Shown: positions 59,414 to 64,000 of the stretch, in pieces
Layout: each line of letters begins with the position of its first letter
Numbering within the stretch: position 1 is the stretch's first letter
Origin: Saliniramus fredricksonii
Lineage (GTDB): Bacteria > Pseudomonadota > Alphaproteobacteria > Rhizobiales > Beijerinckiaceae
Direction of reading: 5' to 3'
Assembly: GCF_900094735.1 (NCBI RefSeq)
Contig: NZ_FMBM01000002.1
Span: forward strand, 1,736,001-1,800,000
Length of the DNA stretch: 64,000 nucleotides
The notes under the pieces: model-generated
The model's input: the letters and a program-made list of their open reading frames with translations, nothing else
Databases searched by the model: none
Told to the model about the DNA's origin: nothing
Translations under genes and position numbers: made by a program

Positions 59414-61795
59414 ATGACCACCATGCTGACATCCCTCCCGTTCCGCCCCTGCCCCGCCACGGACCGAGACCGCGCCGGCGCAACCCTCAAGGCGCAGCTC
59501 ATCGCGATCCTTGCGGCGGCCCTCCTGCTGATCGCATCGGCACAGCCGTTGCTGGCCCAGACCGATGCCGCAGGAGCCGCGACGAACGAGCTCGACCAGC
59601 AGACCGAGGCCCTGATCGAACTGCTCGAGAATGACGAAGCACGCGCACAGCTGATCGAACGCCTGCGCGGCAGTGCGGCGCCGGCGGTCGAGCCGGAGCC
59701 CGAACATGTGCCTTTCGCGCGGCAGGTGGCGGAGCAGACGCGGGCCGTCGCCGAGAGCATTTCCGGCCTTTTCCGCGTGGCGGGGAATTTTGCCGATTCG
59801 GTAGCCGCCCTGTGGCGTGATACGACGACGGCGGATTTTGACCTGCTGATGCGGATGCTGGGCACGCTCTTCATCGTGATCGTGGGAACACTCTTCGCCT
59901 ATTGGCTCTTGCGTCTTGTGTCCGATCGGGCGCGCGTCCGTCTCGCCATCAAGGCCGAATCGCGGCCGATCCTGCGGCGCGCACCTCTTGCGCTGGGCGC
60001 CATCGCCTTCGATGCCGGCACTGTGGCGCTGGCCTGGCTGATCGGCCATACCCTGTCGATCCAGCTTGCCACCAATACGATCACGGCATTGAATCAGACA
60101 CTGTTTCTGAATGCGTTTCTCGTGGCCGAAGGGATCAAGGTTGCGATGCGTGCGCTCCTGATGCCGCGCAAGGATACCCTGCGCCTCATCCCGCTGAACG
60201 ATGCGACGGCGCATTACTGGTATTTCTGGCTGTCACGGCTGGTCAGCCTGATCGTCTATGCCTTTCTGTTCGTGGCCCCGATCGTGACCTGGAATCTCAC
60301 GGTCGCATCCGGCGACGCGATCCGTACGCTTGCCATCTTCAGCGCCTGTGTCATCGGCATCATGCTGGTTGCGCAAAACCGCAACAGCGTCGCCACGCTG
60401 CTCAAGCGCCGGGTGGCGCGCGGCGAGACCGATACGGTGGGACGCCTGTCACAGGGGCTGGCGCAGATCTGGCACATCGTGGCGATCATCTATCTCATCG
60501 CTTTCTTCATGGTCTGGGTCGCCCATCCGCGTACCGCAATCAATTTCATGGCAGCCTCTACCGCACAGAGCATCGCCGCCGTCATCGTCGGCATGCTGAT
60601 CTTCGCCTTCATCTCACGGCTGATCTCCGGCGGCATGCATCTGTCGGAGGATATCAAGCGGCGCATGCCATTGCTCGAAGAGCGGCTGAACGCCTTCGTC
60701 CCGAAAGCCCTCTACGGGCTGCGGATCACGGTGCTGCTGGGCGTCGTCGTCGCGATCGCCCACGCCTGGGACCTTTTCGATTTCGTGGGATGGATCACCA
60801 GCGGGGCCGGGGCTTTGATCGCCACCTCACTGGCTTCCGTCCTCCTGATCCTGATCGTCGGCTTCGCGCTCTATGTGATCGTCTCCTCCTGGATCGAGTA
60901 CCGGCTCAATCCCGATTTCGGCACGGTGCCGACGGCGCGCGAACGCACGCTGCTGGCGCTGTTTCGCAATGCCTTCACCGTGACGCTGAGCGTCGTGGTC
61001 GCGATCATGATGCTCTCGGAAATCGGCGTGAATATCGGCCCCCTTCTCGCCGGTGCCGGTGTGATCGGCCTCGCCGTCGGCTTCGGCGCGCAGAAACTCG
61101 TGCAGGACGTGATCACGGGCGTGTTCATCCAGCTGGAAAACGCCATGAACGAGGGTGACGTCGTCACGGCAGGCGGCATTTCCGGCGTCGTCGAACGGCT
61201 GACCATCCGCTCGGTCTCGATGCGCGATCTGAACGGGGTCTACCATGTGATCCCCTTCTCGAGCGTCGACATGGTCTCCAACATGATGCGCAACTTCTCC
61301 TATCATGTGGCCGATATCGGCGTGGCCTATCGGGAGAACATCGCCGAAGTGAAGGCGGCCATGCACGAAGCCTTCGACCGCCTTTGCGCCGATTCCGACC
61401 ATGGCGAGAACATCATCGGCCCGTTCGAGATGTTCGGCGTGACCGAACTCGCTGACAGCGCGGTTATCGTGCGCGGGCGCATCAAGACAAAGCCCGGCCA
61501 GCAATGGGCGACCGGGCGCGCCTATAACGAGGTGGTGAAGGAGGTTTTCGACGAGCGCGGCATCGAGATCCCGTTCCCGCACCTCACCCTCTATGCGGGC
61601 GAGGACAAGGAGGGTACCGCCCCGCCCTTCCGTCTGGCACGGCAGAATCCGGACGAGCGCAAGGCGCTTGCCGCGAAGGCGGCGCGGCGGCGCGACAGCG
61701 CGCGGCCTACCGACGAAAATCTTTCGGATCTGGCCACCGACATCCCGGAGGAAAGCGGTATACCGCAAAGCGAGGACGGGGATTTGAAAGAGTAA
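59414..61795 (+). CDS. MscS-family mechanosensitive channel with long N-terminal region
   Basis: A 793-residue membrane protein. From the ATG at 59414 comes a likely signal peptide (ILAAALLLIASAQPLLAQ) and a periplasmic region, then about ten hydrophobic segments. Near residue 550 is the MscS pore and beta-domain signature: LLAGAGVIGLAVGFGAQKLVQDVITG followed by VFIQLENAMNEGDVV and VYHVIPFSSVDMV. This size is that of YbiO/YjeP-like large MscS homologues, which open at membrane tension to release solutes on hypo-osmotic shock. The tail is Lys/Arg/Asp-rich. A 39-codon upstream extension from 59297 lacks typical features. Its stop abuts the xseB stop without a gap. Confidence 0.92.
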   Translation: MTTMLTSLPFRPCPATDRDRAGATLKAQLIAILAAALLLIASAQPLLAQTDAAGAATNELDQQTEALIELLENDEARAQLIERLRGSAAPAVEPEPEHVPFARQVAEQTRAVAESISGLFRVAGNFADSVAALWRDTTTADFDLLMRMLGTLFIVIVGTLFAYWLLRLVSDRARVRLAIKAESRPILRRAPLALGAIAFDAGTVALAWLIGHTLSIQLATNTITALNQTLFLNAFLVAEGIKVAMRALLMPRKDTLRLIPLNDATAHYWYFWLSRLVSLIVYAFLFVAPIVTWNLTVASGDAIRTLAIFSACVIGIMLVAQNRNSVATLLKRRVARGETDTVGRLSQGLAQIWHIVAIIYLIAFFMVWVAHPRTAINFMAASTAQSIAAVIVGMLIFAFISRLISGGMHLSEDIKRRMPLLEERLNAFVPKALYGLRITVLLGVVVAIAHAWDLFDFVGWITSGAGALIATSLASVLLILIVGFALYVIVSSWIEYRLNPDFGTVPTARERTLLALFRNAFTVTLSVVVAIMMLSEIGVNIGPLLAGAGVIGLAVGFGAQKLVQDVITGVFIQLENAMNEGDVVTAGGISGVVERLTIRSVSMRDLNGVYHVIPFSSVDMVSNMMRNFSYHVADIGVAYRENIAEVKAAMHEAFDRLCADSDHGENIIGPFEMFGVTELADSAVIVRGRIKTKPGQQWATGRAYNEVVKEVFDERGIEIPFPHLTLYAGEDKEGTAPPFRLARQNPDERKALAAKAARRRDSARPTDENLSDLATDIPEESGIPQSEDGDLKE

Positions 61796-62083
61796 TCAGC
61801 CGTCCGGATCGAACGCGCTCGTCCCGGCAGGCGCATTGCCGGCGCCGAGATTGATTTTTTCGATACGCGCCTCGGCCTGTTTGAGCAGCGCATCGCAATG
61901 CGCCTTGAGCTGCTCGCCGCGCTCGTAGATGCGAATCGAATCAGCGAGCGCGACATTGCCCTGTTCGAGCTGGCGCACGATGTCTTCGAGTTCGGCGAGC
62001 GCCTTTTCGAACGGCAAGGCTGCAATATCGGCATGGTCCGCGTTGGCGCGCGTGTCGTTCTGGGCCGTGTTCTGCTTGCTCAT
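61796..62083 (-). CDS. xseB: Exodeoxyribonuclease VII small subunit XseB
   Basis: A 95-residue subunit of the bidirectional single-strand exonuclease VII. The core PFEKALAELEDIVRQLEQGNVALADSIRIYERGEQLKAHC is the family pattern. ATG at 62083 is chosen; a 16-codon extension upstream is rejected for lack of homology. The gene is convergent with the MscS gene with no intergenic base between the two stop codons, so no separate terminator exists here. xseA is not in the window. Confidence 0.95.
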   Translation of the reverse strand: MSKQNTAQNDTRANADHADIAALPFEKALAELEDIVRQLEQGNVALADSIRIYERGEQLKAHCDALLKQAEARIEKINLGAGNAPAGTSAFDPDG

Positions 62084-62175
62084 CGATCGATCCGTCTGCT
62101 CGGTGGCGGGCTGCGCGAGGCGCAGGCACAATCAAGCAGGTTCGCGCCGATCTGACCAGCCCCCGGTCGCGCCGA

Positions 62176-63156
62176 TCAGGCTGCGATTTCCGCAGCGCGT
62201 GCCTCCGCGATCAGCCGGTCGAGCATCGGATCGATATGGCGTGCCTCGCGCGTGAGGAAATGCAGCAATTCGCGCTGCGCGTTGCAGATCTTGCCGTTGC
62301 GCCGGATACGCCCCTTGAGCCATTGCGCCTCCTCGGCGCAAACGACCTCGTCGCCGAAAGCCGTGGCCTGGCTGCTCGCAACCGGCGGTGTCGTGCGCGT
62401 GCCGAACATGCTGCGCAGGATCGAGCCGATACCGCTGCTCAACGAACGGCTCTCGTCCAGCCAGGTCTCGCGCCGGCGCGCCTCGTCCGGACAAGGCGCA
62501 TGCCGGCCAATGCCGCACAGGACGTGATTGCCGACGGCGCGCGCGAAGAGATCGGCGAAGGCGGGATCATTCCCGGCATCCGCCGTCGCATCGGCGATAT
62601 CGAACAAAACCTCCGCCTCGGCCCGGGAGACGGCACCGAATCCCTCGCTGCTCGCGACAAAGAGCACCCGACGCAATGCCTCCACATCCGCCTTCGTCAC
62701 GATACCCGGCGCATGCTGCTCACCGGTCACGGAGGCGCCGTCACCGCTGAGCACGACATCGGCCACGAGCTTCAGGCCGAAGGCGGCGAGGCAGTCGGGG
62801 ACCCGGCGCGCGCGCTCCATCACGCGCAGGAGCGTCTCGAATTCGGTCTTGAGAAGCACATGGCCGGCTTCCATGATCCGATCCATGAACCAGCGCGCGT
62901 TTTCATCGGAAAGATAGCCCGGCGGGCTGACCTGGTGCACGAGCAATTCGGTGATCGCCTCGGCGAAGAACTGGTGCCATTCGCGGCAGCCCGCATCGCC
63001 GATCTTCCCGGCAATGGCGAAGAGCTCCCCGCCCTCGCGCAGGGAGATGGCGTTATCCGCGAAATAGTGTCGCCGCAGGGCAAGAACGTCCTGCGGGCTC
63101 AGATCGGGCCGGGCCAGAGCGGCCATGTCTGGCGGAACGGTCACGGACGTGGACAT
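62176..63156 (-). CDS. Soluble protein of unknown function
   Basis: A 326-residue helical protein (start MSTSVTV at 63156, an in-frame Met six codons upstream is possible). It has LSPQDVLALRRHYFADNAISLREGGELFAIAG near its start, then HQFFAEAITELLVHQVSPPGYLSDENARWFMDRI. Such wording resembles tellurite-resistance TerB-like helical domains, duplicated: a second similar unit, RAEAEVLFDIADATADAGNDPAFADLFARAVGNHVL, follows near residue 190. The C-terminus has RRNGKICNAQRELLHFLTREA. I would not assign a function. It stands upstream of xseB. Confidence 0.6.
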   Translation of the reverse strand: MSTSVTVPPDMAALARPDLSPQDVLALRRHYFADNAISLREGGELFAIAGKIGDAGCREWHQFFAEAITELLVHQVSPPGYLSDENARWFMDRIMEAGHVLLKTEFETLLRVMERARRVPDCLAAFGLKLVADVVLSGDGASVTGEQHAPGIVTKADVEALRRVLFVASSEGFGAVSRAEAEVLFDIADATADAGNDPAFADLFARAVGNHVLCGIGRHAPCPDEARRRETWLDESRSLSSGIGSILRSMFGTRTTPPVASSQATAFGDEVVCAEEAQWLKGRIRRNGKICNAQRELLHFLTREARHIDPMLDRLIAEARAAEIAA

Positions 63157-63223
63157 CGCTGGAACCTCGTGCATCGCGTCATATCGAGATGACCGATGAT
63201 TGCACGAAGCTCTTACGATCCCC

Positions 63224-64000
63224 TTAAGTCATGGCCATGCCCGGCACGATCAGGTTCATGTCGCGCAAGCGCTGCTGGAGCGGATCGCCTGCCGGGAGCC
63301 TGTCCCTGACCTCGACCCCGCCGTTACGCAGATCGTCGCGGTAAAGCATCTCGGCTGTGAATGCGAGCTGTTCATGCGGATTCCTGGTGTATTTGTCGAA
63401 GGAAACATTTCTGGGATCCAGATAGAGCGGAAGATTGGCCCGGAGCATGAACTGCTCTTGGGTGATCTCACCATCCCGGAACATATCAGCGGCCTTGTTG
63501 ATCGGGATATGGGACAGTTCGCGTTCCCACAAGGCATGCGTCGCCTCATGCAGAACGAGCGATGTCATCTTGGCGAAATTCGGGTGAGCGGTGTCATGCA
63601 CATTGACGACAACTGTTTCGTTTCTGCTGTCGTAATATCCGCCGATCCCGAAACCTTTGTTATCACGCGGCATGGAAACAGTCCCGAATTCGACCGTGTC
63701 AGGCACGTTCAGGATATGGCTGATGGTCTTCCAGACATCGCGTGCAGCCTGCGTGCGTTGCTCGGGGCTGTAATTGTCCCAGTTCTGCGCATGTTCGATG
63801 AATGCCGTGTCTTCGAAGAAGGCTTCAGCCGCCGTCGTCGCGTAATCGTTCAAGCGATGCGTCGTCTTGTCGGTAAGACGAAAATCATCATAGATCTTGC
63901 TCAACGCGGCAATATCGCTTTGGCCAAGGGAATTGCCGTAATTGCTGCCCTTCAGAATGTCGTCGACGGCTTCGACGGTGGCGAGTTCGTCCTTGTCGAT
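63224..64000 (-). CDS. HExxH metallopeptidase-like protein (5' part outside window)
   Basis: The frame is open to the right edge, so the N-terminus is missing; a TTG at 63904 is only an internal codon, as 32 more codons are in frame up to the edge. The visible 258 residues end at GMAMT. The zinc-binding HEATH motif (LVLHEATHALWERE) is at 63536-63550, followed about 45 residues later by NPHEQLAFTAEML, the Glu-bearing element seen in several zinc peptidase-like toxin domains. This gives a plausible active site. Base composition is lower in GC than the surroundings, as for the genes at 3.5 kb. A role as effector or toxin is plausible but unproven. Confidence 0.65.
   Translation of the reverse strand: MDKDELATVEAVDDILKGSNYGNSLGQSDIAALSKIYDDFRLTDKTTHRLNDYATTAAEAFFEDTAFIEHAQNWDNYSPEQRTQAARDVWKTISHILNVPDTVEFGTVSMPRDNKGFGIGGYYDSRNETVVVNVHDTAHPNFAKMTSLVLHEATHALWERELSHIPINKAADMFRDGEITQEQFMLRANLPLYLDPRNVSFDKYTRNPHEQLAFTAEMLYRDDLRNGGVEVRDRLPAGDPLQQRLRDMNLIVPGMAMT

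Noticed and set aside
1-64000. CRISPR array, prophage or integrative element
   Set aside because: No regularly spaced repeats, no integrase or phage structural gene; the tRNA-Phe gene has no attached element. Only the IS481 remnant is mobile DNA.

Overview
The window is GC-rich, densely coded chromosomal DNA of an alphaproteobacterium, most probably of the order Hyphomicrobiales (Rhizobiales). The evidence is fliX divergent from flgI, the hisF-hisE-coaA order, an AccD that has lost its zinc-ribbon cysteines, the DUF6505/DUF4444 pair next to a multi-cluster ferredoxin, and the zinc-finger (CHCC) plus FAD-monooxygenase pair. A halotolerant family such as Salinarimonadaceae would fit, but that is a guess. 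No prophage, CRISPR array or rRNA is seen. There is one tRNA, tRNA-Phe(GAA).

Layout. 0-3.3 kb: accessory genes of the type found beside formate dehydrogenase clusters (DUF6505 protein, biotin/lipoate-ligase-like protein, 4x[4Fe-4S] protein). 3.5-9.5 kb: an atypical locus of two unrecognised proteins, a 409-residue protein with TIKI/ChaN/EreA-like motifs and a 1535-residue protein with three internal repeat modules; both start after AT-rich DNA. 9.7-13.8 kb: an NlpD-type lipoprotein and flagellar genes (fliX, flgI with a sigma-54 promoter, flgJ, a FlgN-like gene). 13.8-14.9 kb: a 5'-truncated IS481-family element. 15-20 kb: S49 peptidase, small repeat protein, polyamine-type binding protein, hisF-hisE-coaA. 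20-28 kb: FbpABC-type transporter, an unknown exported protein and a class A penicillin-binding protein. 28-36 kb: tRNA-Phe and housekeeping genes (accD-folC, HDAC-like, DsbA-like, xthA). 36-44.5 kb: oxidoreductases, dgkA, a YeiH-type exporter and the pxpBCA 5-oxoprolinase operon. 45-51 kb: two convergent PAS-GGDEF-EAL genes. 51.4-58.8 kb: an orphan aromatic amino-acid ammonia-lyase, argE-apaG, a CDP-alcohol phosphatidyltransferase, a Sel1 protein and a ThiE-like protein. 58.8-64 kb: an AT-rich gap with two paralogous terminator-ended elements, an MscS-type channel, xseB, an unknown protein and a partial HExxH metallopeptidase-like gene running off the right edge.

The points most worth a second look are: (1) two tandem paralogous AT-rich elements (58860-59260) with identical internal spacing, each ending in a strong intrinsic terminator, which look like a duplicated small-RNA gene; (2) the 3.5-9.5 kb locus and the metallopeptidase-like gene at the right edge, which look like horizontally acquired effector- or toxin-type genes; (3) the two c-di-GMP genes, which have lost key residues in opposite domains, so that one looks like a cyclase and the other like a phosphodiesterase; (4) palindromic operator candidates before pxpBCA and the FbpABC-type operon.
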